A stretch of DNA of 64,000 nt from VXRD01 sp965232265 (GTDB lineage Bacteria; Latescibacterota; UBA2968): NCBI GenBank assembly GCA_965232265.1, contig CBDDPH010000002.1, forward strand, positions 3,782,001-3,846,000, read 5' to 3'. The position numbers were made by a program, and so were the translations under genes. The notes below the pieces were generated by a model that made no database searches, was not told the origin of the DNA, and saw only the letters and a program-made list of their open reading frames with translations. Of the stretch, positions 33,521-42,324 are shown piece after piece; the first letter of the stretch is position 1; every line of letters begins with the position of its first letter.

Positions 33521-34297
33521 TTACCCCGCTATGCGGTCAATGGACTGCATCTCGCTTTCAGATAGGGACCAATCAAAAACATCGAGATTCGCCTGGAGAT
33601 GTGCTCGGGAACTCGCTTTGGGAATAACGATCATGCCTTTTTGCAGCAGCCACTTGAGGGCGACATGTGCAGAGGTCTTATCGTGGATACGGGCGATGTT
33701 CAGCAACACGGGATCCCGAAGAATATCCTTCTTCCCCAGAGGGGAATACGCAGTCACCACCACATCGTTTTCCAAGCACCATTGCAAAACATCTCGCTGT
33801 TCGTAGCCCGGATGGTATTTGATCTGATTGACACTGATAGGTGCTGCGGAGAGCGAACGGGCGCGTTCCATTTGTGCGACCGAAAAGTTGCTAACCCCAA
33901 TACTTCTCGCTTTACCCGCATCGAAAAACTCGTTGAAAGCGCGAATAGTTCCTTCCATAGGCACGGCTTCATTGGGCCAGTGGACCAGCAGCAGATCCAC
34001 GTAATCCATCTGGAGAAGTTGGAGAATCTCGTCGGCTTGTGCTATCGCAACGTCATATTGCAGATAATCTCTACCGACTTTGGAGGTTATAAAAAGTTTT
34101 GAGCGATCAGCCCCAACCTCCCGCAGGGCCTCGCCAATTTCGCGCTGGTTCTGATAAATCCAGGCCGTATCGAAGTGCGTATAGCCCAGTTCAAGAGCCT
34201 GTTTAATGACCTCTTTACATTGATTGCCTCTCATCGGCCAGGTACCGAGACCGACAACAGGCATAGTATGGCCCGAAAGCAGGGTCAGAGATTCCAT
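33521..34297 (-). CDS. Aldo/keto reductase
   Basis: A 258-residue NADPH-dependent AKR with the catalytic tetrad visible: Asp in FDTAWIY, Tyr in the same stretch, Lys in ITSKVG and His in LLVHWP. The C-terminal IPKASSRAHLQANL is the NADPH site. It resembles the 2,5-didehydrogluconate reductase subgroup. It is first in a minus-strand group with the sulfatase remnant and Gfo/Idh dehydrogenase. Confidence 0.92.
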   Translation of the reverse strand: MESLTLLSGHTMPVVGLGTWPMRGNQCKEVIKQALELGYTHFDTAWIYQNQREIGEALREVGADRSKLFITSKVGRDYLQYDVAIAQADEILQLLQMDYVDLLLVHWPNEAVPMEGTIRAFNEFFDAGKARSIGVSNFSVAQMERARSLSAAPISVNQIKYHPGYEQRDVLQWCLENDVVVTAYSPLGKKDILRDPVLLNIARIHDKTSAHVALKWLLQKGMIVIPKASSRAHLQANLDVFDWSLSESEMQSIDRIAG

Positions 34298-34330
34298 TGA
34301 TTTCCTCCATTTAATTTTCCGCCAGTGCCT

Positions 34331-36709
34331 TTATTCATACCGCAGCGACTCAACCGGATTGGCCATAGCGACTTTGATCGCTTGAAAGCTCACAGTGAGA
34401 CAGGCAATAATCAGAGACAGGACGCCGGCAAAAACAAAAACGCGCCAGCCCAGAGATGTGTGGTACGCAAAATCATTTAACCACTCGGTCATAAAGTGAT
34501 AGGCCAGCGGCGCGGCCAGTGCAAAAGAGACGACAACCAGCCTGATAAACTCTTTGGAAAGCAGAATGACGAGATTGGGAATGGACGCACCGAGAATTTT
34601 TCTAATGCCGATTTCCTTGGTGCGTTGTTCGGCGGTATAGGACGCCAGGCCAAACAGACCCAGACAAGAAATAAAAATGGCAAAAATGGCAAAAAAAGTA
34701 GCCAGCGTGCCCATCGTGCTTTCGTTGCGATACATGCTTTCAAACTGTTCGTCCTGAAAAGAAAATTCAAAAGGACGGTTATTGAATTTCTTAAATGTCC
34801 GCTCAATACCTGCAATCGCCTCAGCCGTTTGTCCCGCGGCAATACGCACAAACAAATACTCCGTCCGCGTGGGACTCAAAAGAATAATCAGCGGTTCGAT
34901 GGCGGTGTACAGGGATTGAAAATGAAAATTTTTAACCACACCAATAATTGGGCCTTCGCGACCAAACCGCAGACGGGTGCCAACCGGGTTTTCCATGCCC
35001 ATCACCCGGGCCATTTCTTCGTTCACGATAAAACTTCTGAGATCGCCGGGAAAGTCTCTGGAAAAATCGCGCCCGTGAACGAGCTCCATTTGCAGGGTAT
35101 TGACCACATCGTAGTTGGCGTGAAACCTGTGAAAAATATGCTCCGAATTGGGATCTCTACCCGCCCACATCGCATTTGTTCCGGTACTCGTTACCCTGAG
35201 CGGATTGTGTCCGGTGCTGGTCACGCCGACAATGCCCGGCTGTCGCGAAAGTTCGTGTCTGAAAGCCTCATACTGCCGCTTAGCTGCCCCCTCCAACCGC
35301 ATATACACCAGATTATCGCGGTCAATTCCCAGATCTTTATTTCGCATATACGCAATCTGCTCATAAACCGTCAGCGTGCCGATAATGAGCAAAATAGAAA
35401 GACCAAATTGGAACACCACCAGCACCTGGCGCAACTGACTCGAACCCGACCCCGGTGTAAAAGTACCGTGCAAAACAACGACGGGATTAAAATTGGACAG
35501 GAAAAAAGCGGGATAGCTTCCCGCAAGCAACCCGGTTACAATCGCAATACCAAAAAAAATGAGAAGAATCTCGATACTGAAAAGATCGGTCGTGAGCGTC
35601 TGATTGATCAAATCGCTAAACGACGGCAAAGCCAAAATGACCATCACCAACGCCAGAATTGCAGCGAACATGGTCATCATGAGAGATTCGCCCATAAACT
35701 GCCCAATCAGAATGGTTTTATGTGCCCCAGCAACCTTGCGAATCCCAATTTCCCGGGCGCGTTGTGTAGAACGCGCAGTCGATAGATTCATAAAGTTGAT
35801 ACTCGCGATCAGGATGATGAACACAGCCACGACAATAAACATCCGCACATAGTCAATCCGACCACCGACCAGTCTGCCATTCCTGTAATCGGAATACAGA
35901 TGCATATCCAGATAGGGTTGCAAAAAAGCATCGCTTGTAACCGTCTTATCATTGTCTCTAATAATATTTTTGATCTTGGCATTGAATTGATCGATATTGA
36001 CATCCGTTTGCAACTGAATGTACAGCCGAAGGTGATTTACCGTCCACTGAGAAAAACTGCGTTTATTCGCCAAATAAGACGCCATGGGCAAAATACAATC
36101 ATATCTCTGCGTGGAATTTACGGGCATGTTTTCATAAACCCCGGTCACCTTAAAACTCTTGTTATCGTATTGCATCAGCGCGTGCGTACTGTTCACCACA
36201 AAGATCTGCCCCATCGCAATACTTCTCCACTCCGCTCCGAAATACTTCTCGGCCAGTCGCTCCGAGATGGCGATGTTATTCGGTTCCGCAAGCGCGGTTT
36301 CGGGATCGCCCAAGATGAGGGGAAAGGTGAAGATTTTAAAAAAAGCCGGTCCAGCGTGATATCCGCGCTCCCGAAAAGTCTGTTTCCCCTGTGTCAAAAG
36401 CATGGGCTGATTCCAAGTCACGAGCACGGTCTCGGTAACTTCGGGATATCGCTCTTCCAGCAATTTTGCACTCGGCTGCGGAATAGAAGACAGCGTCGAA
36501 ATCTTATTCATGCCGTGATGATGCCGCATGAGGCGATAGATTCGGTCGCCTTCCACATGGAATTGATCGTAGCTGAGTTCGTGGGCGATCCACATAAAAA
36601 TTAAAAAACTACAGGTCAGCCCCACGGAAAGCCCCGCAATATTGATCAGAGAATGGGTCTTTTGTCCCCAAAAATTGCGGATCGCGATTGTGATATAATT
36701 CTTAAACAC
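34331..36709 (-). CDS. FtsX/MacB-type ABC transporter permease
   Basis: About 792 residues in the duplicated FtsX-like layout: TM1 near the N-terminus (SLINIAGLSVGLTCSFLIFMW), a periplasmic MacB-PCD-like domain, three TMs around residues 285-400, a second periplasmic domain, and three C-terminal TMs with the RTKEIGIRKILGA signature. The GTG at 36709, 5 nt after AGGAGA, gives the usual FKNYITIAIRN start; an ATG 20 codons upstream lies over the -35 box. No ATPase gene adjoins, so the partner is elsewhere. Such orphan permeases are common in Bacteroidota and relatives and export peptides, lipoproteins or drugs. Confidence 0.9.
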   Translation of the reverse strand: MFKNYITIAIRNFWGQKTHSLINIAGLSVGLTCSFLIFMWIAHELSYDQFHVEGDRIYRLMRHHHGMNKISTLSSIPQPSAKLLEERYPEVTETVLVTWNQPMLLTQGKQTFRERGYHAGPAFFKIFTFPLILGDPETALAEPNNIAISERLAEKYFGAEWRSIAMGQIFVVNSTHALMQYDNKSFKVTGVYENMPVNSTQRYDCILPMASYLANKRSFSQWTVNHLRLYIQLQTDVNIDQFNAKIKNIIRDNDKTVTSDAFLQPYLDMHLYSDYRNGRLVGGRIDYVRMFIVVAVFIILIASINFMNLSTARSTQRAREIGIRKVAGAHKTILIGQFMGESLMMTMFAAILALVMVILALPSFSDLINQTLTTDLFSIEILLIFFGIAIVTGLLAGSYPAFFLSNFNPVVVLHGTFTPGSGSSQLRQVLVVFQFGLSILLIIGTLTVYEQIAYMRNKDLGIDRDNLVYMRLEGAAKRQYEAFRHELSRQPGIVGVTSTGHNPLRVTSTGTNAMWAGRDPNSEHIFHRFHANYDVVNTLQMELVHGRDFSRDFPGDLRSFIVNEEMARVMGMENPVGTRLRFGREGPIIGVVKNFHFQSLYTAIEPLIILLSPTRTEYLFVRIAAGQTAEAIAGIERTFKKFNNRPFEFSFQDEQFESMYRNESTMGTLATFFAIFAIFISCLGLFGLASYTAEQRTKEIGIRKILGASIPNLVILLSKEFIRLVVVSFALAAPLAYHFMTEWLNDFAYHTSLGWRVFVFAGVLSLIIACLTVSFQAIKVAMANPVESLRYE

Positions 36710-36740
36710 AGATTTCTCCTGTTCAGGTATAAGTGCGGAT

Positions 36741-36769
36741 AGTATAATAAATTCAGATACAATATCCAA
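36741..36769 (-). promoter_or_regulatory. Promoter of the ABC permease gene
   Basis: On the minus strand TTGGAT (36764-36769) and TATACT (36741-36746) are 17 bp apart, about 30 bp upstream of the GTG start at 36709. Confidence 0.65.
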
Positions 36770-36872
36770 TCTCTACGTGGGGCACAATCTATTCTTTCTA
36801 TGGACTTGCCATTTATTCCAACCTATATTTGGGCCATGAGTGCGCCATCTCGATGTCTGAGGTTTTAAAACG

Positions 36873-37379
36873 ATGAACAAAAAGCATTTAACATCGCCGC
36901 AAATGCGTCTGTCGTTTGAAGAAGAACAAAAAGTTCGGCGCGAAGACGATATCGCAGTGCGATGTATGCACTGTGGCAAGCGCTTTGCCCAGCCGCGCTG
37001 GTATATTGAAAAGGGCGTGCGCTCCCAATTTTGCAGCAACGCGTGCAGAACCCATTGGGAATCCGATGAGAATTTTGAACTCGTGCTGGAAGGCCGTCCA
37101 GAATATCGCGGAGGAAATTGGAAAATTCAGGCGGGCAAGGCGCGTGCACGCGATGGATTTTGTTGCGCCTCTTGCGGGATGACAGAAGACGCGCTCGGAC
37201 GCCAGATGGATGTGCACCACAAAATACCGTACCGGCTTTTCGACTCGCCAAAAGAGGCCAATCAACTGAGCAATCTCATCAGCCTATGCCCTTCATGTCA
37301 CAGGAAGATGGAAGGCGCTGGACGGGCAGATATGCCGTTATTTGGCCGCGTCAAACACCGATCGCAACGGTCGCAATAA
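36873..37379 (+). CDS. HNH endonuclease-like protein with extra zinc-binding cysteines
   Basis: 168 residues. An N-terminal treble-clef-like module (CMHCGKRF, then FCSNACRTHW) precedes an HNH domain with CASCGMTE, DVHHKIPYR and LCPSCHRKME, giving the His-His-Asn/His core and two CxxC pairs. It could be a homing-type or restriction-type nuclease or a McrA-like defence protein; no partner methylase is adjacent. It diverges from the ABC permease gene. Confidence 0.82.
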   Translation: MNKKHLTSPQMRLSFEEEQKVRREDDIAVRCMHCGKRFAQPRWYIEKGVRSQFCSNACRTHWESDENFELVLEGRPEYRGGNWKIQAGKARARDGFCCASCGMTEDALGRQMDVHHKIPYRLFDSPKEANQLSNLISLCPSCHRKMEGAGRADMPLFGRVKHRSQRSQ

Positions 37380-37385
37380 AAATCT

Positions 37386-38621
37386 TTATACCAGCGCGTT
37401 GGGTTCGCTAAATACGCGCGCACACACTTTTCCAACGCGCTCTCTATAACCTTCGGGTGCAAAAATGTAGAATTTCCAGAGCCGTTCATACTGGTCTTCC
37501 ACCACCTTGACATCAAAAGGCGGATTGTCGGGCGGATCATTCAGACGGCTCAAGCCATTTTGCGTAACCACGCGCACACGCGCTTCTTTAATAGCCGATA
37601 TGTCTGGGCAATAGAGAATAACCTGATCGGGATTGATGGTCACAGCATCGGCGATTTGTCGCTCAATCTGCTGCCTACGCTCGGCAGATCGATTGTAAGT
37701 GGCGATCAACTCATCGCGCCCTCGGCGCCCCACTTCGGCAGTCGAAATCATATAGGCGCGTTTGAGCAGTCGCCGTTCGCAAACGCCGTTGATCAGGCGG
37801 TCAATGCGCGGGTCCTGGTAGCTGAGCAAATGGCGAAAAAGGGCATCGTCCGTCAGCGTGTAAAGATCGGTTTCAACAAGACCGTGTTCGGTGGCGATCT
37901 CCACGGCTTTGGCAATCATCGCGCCCGATGCGACTTTGGCGTGGTGATAATAAACGCGCTCGGTGAGAAAATAGCGCAACCGCAGCAAATGCAGCAACTC
38001 GGTGCGCGTGCTGAGACGGGTCACATCAATCGCGAGATTTTCATCGGCAAGCATAAAGGTGCTAAAAATTCGGTCGTCATAATCCTGACGCAGACCTGCA
38101 AAATACGCATCGCGACGCAAATAATCGAGCAAGTCGGCATCGATGGTACTGGACACAATCTGCTGCATCCACCCCGGTGAAAACGACTTGTCCGCAAGCA
38201 GAGAAACCACCGTATCGCGCAGGCCCGAAGCATCGAGTGCTTGCGCGATTTCTGTTTGCGTTAAAAAATATTTCATGCGGGCGGCTGTATCGTGGCGGGG
38301 AAAGAGCTTGCGTTCATCTTCAAACGTGTGCCCAAAGGGCAAGTGAGAAATATCGTGAACCAGCGCGGCCAGCGCGACCGCATCGGCCTGTTCGGGATCA
38401 ATTCGCGCGCCAGCGCGTCTCAAGACATCGAGCACGCGCCGCGACATCGCCGTTGTCCCCAGCGAGTGTTCAAATCGCGTGTGTACACAGCCCGGATAAA
38501 CCAGATATGCCGATCCTGTTTGTCGCACGCCGCGCAGGCGTTGCATTTGTCGCGTGTCCATAACCCGGCGTTCGGATTCATTAAACGACATATCGCCGTG
38601 AACGGGATCGCGAATAATCAT
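37386..38621 (-). CDS. HD superfamily phosphohydrolase (SAMHD1/YwfO-like)
   Basis: About 411 residues when started at the ATG at 38621, preceded by GGGAG. The N-terminal IRDPVHGDMSF and HTRFEHSLGT, and the HD motif LVHDISHLPFGHTFED, match the family of deoxynucleotide triphosphohydrolases such as SAMHD1 and YwfO. Metal ligands H-HD-D appear complete. It probably hydrolyses dNTPs or related nucleotides in the cytoplasm. Convergent with the HNH gene, 6 bp apart. Confidence 0.9.
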   Translation of the reverse strand: MIIRDPVHGDMSFNESERRVMDTRQMQRLRGVRQTGSAYLVYPGCVHTRFEHSLGTTAMSRRVLDVLRRAGARIDPEQADAVALAALVHDISHLPFGHTFEDERKLFPRHDTAARMKYFLTQTEIAQALDASGLRDTVVSLLADKSFSPGWMQQIVSSTIDADLLDYLRRDAYFAGLRQDYDDRIFSTFMLADENLAIDVTRLSTRTELLHLLRLRYFLTERVYYHHAKVASGAMIAKAVEIATEHGLVETDLYTLTDDALFRHLLSYQDPRIDRLINGVCERRLLKRAYMISTAEVGRRGRDELIATYNRSAERRQQIERQIADAVTINPDQVILYCPDISAIKEARVRVVTQNGLSRLNDPPDNPPFDVKVVEDQYERLWKFYIFAPEGYRERVGKVCARVFSEPNALV

Positions 38622-38740
38622 TTTGTGCTCCCGATGAGTTGTGGAAATGTCCATTGACAGTCAGACTTCACCATGATATTTTGCACGCGGAAGTTGCAAC
38701 GCTTTATTGGCATTTTTAATTCGCATTTCAAGGAGGTCCA

Positions 38741-39910
38741 ATGGCCGATGCATATACGCCCACAAAAGAAGATAAATTTTCATTTGGTTTGTGGACAGTG
38801 GGAAATCCCGGACGCGATCCCTTTGGCGATCCAACGCGCCAACCGCTTGCGCCCGAGCGGATTGTGCAACGCTTGAGCGAACTGGGCGCGTGGGGCATTA
38901 ACCTGCACGATAACGACCTCGTGCCCATTGATGCCACACCACAACAGCGCGATAAAATCGTGTGCGATTTCAAAAACGCACTCAAAAATTGCGGCATGGT
39001 CGTGCCCATGGCAACCACCAACACATTTTCTCATCCCGTATTCAAGGATGGGGGCTTTACATCCAACGATCCCAAAATTCGCGCTTATGGCTTGCAAAAA
39101 ATTATGCAAGCCATTGACTTAGGCGTCGAATTGGGGGCAAAAACCTATGTATTTTGGGGCGGACGCGAAGGCGCCGAATGCAACGTGGCGAAAGATCCCA
39201 TCGACGCCCTCAAACGCTATCGGGATGGCTTAAATTATCTGTGCGATTACGTGCGCGACCAGAAATACGATTTGAATTTCGCGCTCGAAGCCAAACCCAA
39301 TGAACCGCGTGCCGATATGTACTTTCCCACAACCGGGCATTATCTGGCATTTATCGAAACGCTGGATTACCCCGAAATGGTAGGCGTCAACCCGGAAGTT
39401 GCACACGAACACATGGCGGGGTTAAATTTCCACCACGGCGTGGCGCAAGCATTCGAAGCGGGCAAACTCTTCCACATCGACCTCAACGACCAGCGTTTTG
39501 GCCGCTATGATCAAGACTTTCGGTTTGGCTCAGAAGATTACAAAAGCGCCTTTTTGCTCGTGCGCTTGCTCGAAAACAACGGTTATGAGGGTCCGAAACA
39601 CTTCGACGCACACGCATTCCGCACAGAAGACGAAGAAGGGGTATGGGATTTTGCCGCAGGGTGTATGCGTACGTACAATATCTTACGAGAAAAAGCAGCC
39701 CAATTTGAAGCAGATGCCGAAATTCAGGGCATCTTGCAAGAAATCGGAAACCAGAACCCCGAATACGAACAGCATCTGGGCAAATACAGCCGAGAAAAAT
39801 CGCTGGCACTCAAGCAAGTGCAATTTGACATCGATGCCATGGGGCGCGTTGGATTGGGCTATGAGCGCCTGGATCAGTTGCTGGCCGACTTATTGTTAGG
39901 GGTGCGGTAA
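38741..39910 (+). CDS. xylA: Xylose isomerase, class I (actinobacterial type)
   Basis: 389 residues, the size of the short class I enzymes. It converts xylose to xylulose and often glucose to fructose. Catalytic His H56 (INLHDNDLVP), Lys in LEAKPNEPR near residue 185, and metal ligands in VNPEVAHEHMAG and FHIDLNDQ are intact. AAGGAGGT lies 6 nt before the ATG. No xylulokinase is adjacent; the PfkB kinase near 6 kb is too distant to link. Confidence 0.96.
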   Translation: MADAYTPTKEDKFSFGLWTVGNPGRDPFGDPTRQPLAPERIVQRLSELGAWGINLHDNDLVPIDATPQQRDKIVCDFKNALKNCGMVVPMATTNTFSHPVFKDGGFTSNDPKIRAYGLQKIMQAIDLGVELGAKTYVFWGGREGAECNVAKDPIDALKRYRDGLNYLCDYVRDQKYDLNFALEAKPNEPRADMYFPTTGHYLAFIETLDYPEMVGVNPEVAHEHMAGLNFHHGVAQAFEAGKLFHIDLNDQRFGRYDQDFRFGSEDYKSAFLLVRLLENNGYEGPKHFDAHAFRTEDEEGVWDFAAGCMRTYNILREKAAQFEADAEIQGILQEIGNQNPEYEQHLGKYSREKSLALKQVQFDIDAMGRVGLGYERLDQLLADLLLGVR

Positions 39911-39948
39911 AGACCTATCCTTTAATGCCAAATCTGATTGGATTACAC

Positions 39949-39973
39949 CCCCCTTTCCTCGCAGGAGAGGGGG
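39949..39973. repeat. GC-rich perfect hairpin between xylA and the DUF1854 gene
   Basis: An 11-bp stem (39949-39959 with 39963-39973) with a 3-nt loop, followed by a GGCCGGGGGG tail. It lacks a T-run, so it is more like a dispersed palindromic element than a terminator, though it may protect the xylA mRNA 3' end. Confidence 0.6.
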
Positions 39974-39991
39974 CCGGGGGGCGAGGTCAAA

Positions 39992-40600
39992 TCACCGTAT
40001 GCCAATCGATCCGCCCATGCCCATACTGCTACCACTGCTGCTACTGCCGCGACTGCTCGAACCTCTGCTCTTGCTACTTCTGCTACTCGAGATGGATCGG
40101 GTGTAATAGCGCGCCTTGACAACTTTATCGGGCAACAGGTCAGAGGTCAGGTCTCGGCTATCGGCATCGAGATCCCAGTAATTGTCAATTTTGTATCGCT
40201 TGCCATTTTCATCCGTGATTTCAATTGCAGGCGGTTCATCGCCCTTGAGTGCATCTCGACCCAGAATGCGGAAAGTATATTCGCCATCGTCGGTATCAAC
40301 CGTCCACTGGCTGCCCGTACCTTTGGATACCACGGACGTTATGGCGCTGATAGTCGGAACAAAATAGATGGCTTTGAGTTCGGCTTCGAGCAAATTGCGC
40401 GAAGCATTGTCGAGTTTTTTGGGATGTTCAATAATGCCGATTTCGTGTCCCAATTCATCCATCAAGCTGACAAATTGATCGGGATTGCTGTGGGGAAACG
40501 CGCGGGCAAGGCGATCCACGAATGTGGTCTTCCCGTGGATAAGAGCTTCGATTTTATCGCCATTTTTTTTCAGCGAGACAGCAGCGGGATCGAGGTTCAT
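39992..40600 (-). CDS. DUF1854 domain protein with Ser/Gly-rich tail
   Basis: 202 residues. Residues 25-160 match DUF1854 (AFPHSNPDQFVSLMDELG, DNASRNLLEAELKAIYFVP, WDLDADSRDLTSDLLPDKV), a family found near cyanophycin genes and certain ABC exporters; its function is unknown. The last 35 residues are a low-complexity Ser/Arg/Gly tail absent from typical members. AGGAG precedes the ATG. No cyanophycin synthetase or ABC transporter gene is adjacent here. Confidence 0.8.
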   Translation of the reverse strand: MNLDPAAVSLKKNGDKIEALIHGKTTFVDRLARAFPHSNPDQFVSLMDELGHEIGIIEHPKKLDNASRNLLEAELKAIYFVPTISAITSVVSKGTGSQWTVDTDDGEYTFRILGRDALKGDEPPAIEITDENGKRYKIDNYWDLDADSRDLTSDLLPDKVVKARYYTRSISSSRSSKSRGSSSRGSSSSGSSMGMGGSIGIR

Positions 40601-40614
40601 GATATTCTCCTATT

Positions 40615-40680
40615 GGTAGATGCGGGTTTTGATCGGGGTACAACTGGCCGTCTTTCAGGCCAGTTCAACCCGCATCTACC
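40615..40680. repeat. 66-bp double stem-loop element
   Basis: A perfect 14-bp outer stem (40615-40628 with 40667-40680, GGTAGATGCGGGTT) encloses a perfect 8-bp inner stem (40642-40649 with 40658-40665, AACTGGCC). It lies between divergent DUF1854 and adenylate kinase genes. The inner stem recurs at 55103-55124, so this is probably a mobile palindromic element or a structured leader. Confidence 0.8.
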
Positions 40681-40737
40681 CCTAAAAATACATTCACATT
40701 TTCATTCTGTCAAAAAACAATCGCGGGAGTTGTGCCG

Positions 40738-41325
40738 ATGTATGAAACCGTCTTATTATTTGGCCCCCCCGGTGCTGGCAAGGGCACATGGGGGAGTGTG
40801 TTAAAACAAATACCAGGATTGTACCACTTTTCAAGTGGCGATATGCTCAGGGCATTGGACGTCAATAGCCAGCCGGGGGAAATGGCTCTGGCGAGTATTC
40901 GCAAAGGCGAACTGGTGCCCGATGAATTTGTCGTTGCACTGTGGCGAGAACGCATGCAACGCCTGGCTAACTTTGGCGACTTTAAGCCCGACGAACAGAC
41001 ACTGATTTTAGACGGCATACCGCGCACACTCGCCCAGGCTCAAATGGCCGATGAAGACTTAAATGTAAAATTGATCATGGTATTGGATTGCCCAGACCGC
41101 AATGTCCTAATCAAACGCCTCTTTGGGCGCGCGCTCGTCGCATACCGCGTTGATGACGCCAATGAACAAATCATTCGCCACAGATTTGATGTGTACGACC
41201 GTCAAACAATTGCTGTATTGGAGCATTATCCCAAAGAAATCGTGCAACAAATCGATGTATCACAACCTTCGCCAAAAATTTTGAGAGATATCGGTCAGAC
41301 CCTGGTCGATTTTTTACATACATGA
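40738..41325 (+). CDS. Adenylate kinase-like nucleoside monophosphate kinase
   Basis: About 195 residues. P-loop GPPGAGKGT, NMP-binding HFSSGDMLR and LILDGIPRT match adenylate kinases, but the LID region is short and lacks the zinc/cysteine form, and the Arg-rich C-terminal motif is altered (VAYRVDDANEQIIRHRFDVY). The ATG at 40738 is 8 nt from GGGAG; a GTG two codons earlier is too close. It overlaps the diacylglycerol kinase gene by 4 bp. A second, housekeeping adk may exist elsewhere. Confidence 0.87.
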   Translation: MYETVLLFGPPGAGKGTWGSVLKQIPGLYHFSSGDMLRALDVNSQPGEMALASIRKGELVPDEFVVALWRERMQRLANFGDFKPDEQTLILDGIPRTLAQAQMADEDLNVKLIMVLDCPDRNVLIKRLFGRALVAYRVDDANEQIIRHRFDVYDRQTIAVLEHYPKEIVQQIDVSQPSPKILRDIGQTLVDFLHT

Positions 41326-42231
41326 GTGTGCAATTCTCCCGCGTACTCTTCATTGCGAATCCGCATGCAGGTGTGCAACGCAATATTCGATCTCGCGTGA
41401 TTGCCGCGTGTGAAAAAGCGGGGATGGATTTCGCCCTTGAAGTGACGCAGTACGCGGGGCACGCCACAGAATTGGCGGCAAGCGCGTCCGAACGGGGATT
41501 CGACCTCGTGGTCGCCATTGGAGGCGATGGCACCATCAACGAAGTCGGACGCGCGCTCCTCGGCACAGAAATACCCCTGGGCGTGATACCCGCTGGATCG
41601 GGCAATGCGTTTGCGCGTGCGTTGAATTTGTCTTTTGACCCGGCAAAAGCCTGTCGCGCTTTTATTCAGCCAGAAATTCGGAAACTCGACGTGGGGCGCG
41701 TGGGCAATGCCCTGTTTTTTTCTACCGCGGGCATTGGCTTAGATGCAGAGGTCGCCCATCGGTATGCAAGTCGGACGGGACGCCGCGGATTCTTGCCCTA
41801 CCTCGTGCTCACCGCGCTGTCGCTTCTCTCATATCGCCCTCAGACATTGCGATTGAGATTGGATTCGGACAGATGAAATTGAGCGCACGCCTTTGTTCGT
41901 TGCCATAGCCAACATACCCGACTTTGGTGGCGGCGCAACCATAGCCCCTCAAGCGATGCCAGATGATGGGCTTCTCGATGTGTGCATATTTACCCATCCG
42001 GGGTGGATTCGCCTGGTGTTGAATACCTATCGGCTTTTTAACCGTACGTTTGACCGCATGCCCGGCGTCGAAATATTTCAGGCAAAAAAAATCCATATCA
42101 CCCGCGAGAAAAGCGATTGGTTTCAATTTGATGGCGAAGTTGAGAAAGGCCCAAAAGAACTGGTATTTGAAATTATGCCCGATGCGCTAACGTTGATATT
42201 GCCGAAAAAAGCAGTGACCAGTAGCCAGTAG
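41322..42231 (+). pseudogene. Diacylglycerol/lipid kinase (DagK family) with a frameshift
   Basis: Two frames together encode about 303 residues, the normal family size. The first (41322-41876) has the catalytic IGGDGTINEV and IPAGSGNAFAR; the second frame picks up from about 41871 (DEIERTPLFVAIANIPDFGG) and runs to 42231 (FQFDGEVEKGP). The junction at 41866-41872 needs a one-base change. It may be a sequencing error, a recent mutation or slippage. The start overlaps the adenylate kinase stop (ATGA). Final codons run into a repeat element. Confidence 0.85.
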
Positions 42232-42280
42232 TCAGTCCCTGCGCCGCTCCACCGGGGTAGGGTTGTTGGGACTGACTACT
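42227..42280. repeat. 54-bp hairpin with AGTAGTCAGTCCC arms
   Basis: A perfect 13-bp inverted repeat (42227-42239 with 42268-42280) surrounds a GC-rich loop containing CGCTCCACC. It uses the same AGTAGTC heptamer as the array at 55000-55050, and provides the stop codon of the preceding reading frame. Confidence 0.75.
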
Positions 42281-42324
42281 GATAACCGACAACTGACAAC
42301 TGATACACAAAAAGGAGAAATACC

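Noticed and set aside
34496..35785. Plus-strand frame of about 430 codons opposite the ABC permease
   Set aside because: Antisense to conserved FtsX-like domains and full of low-complexity Asn/Lys/Arg.
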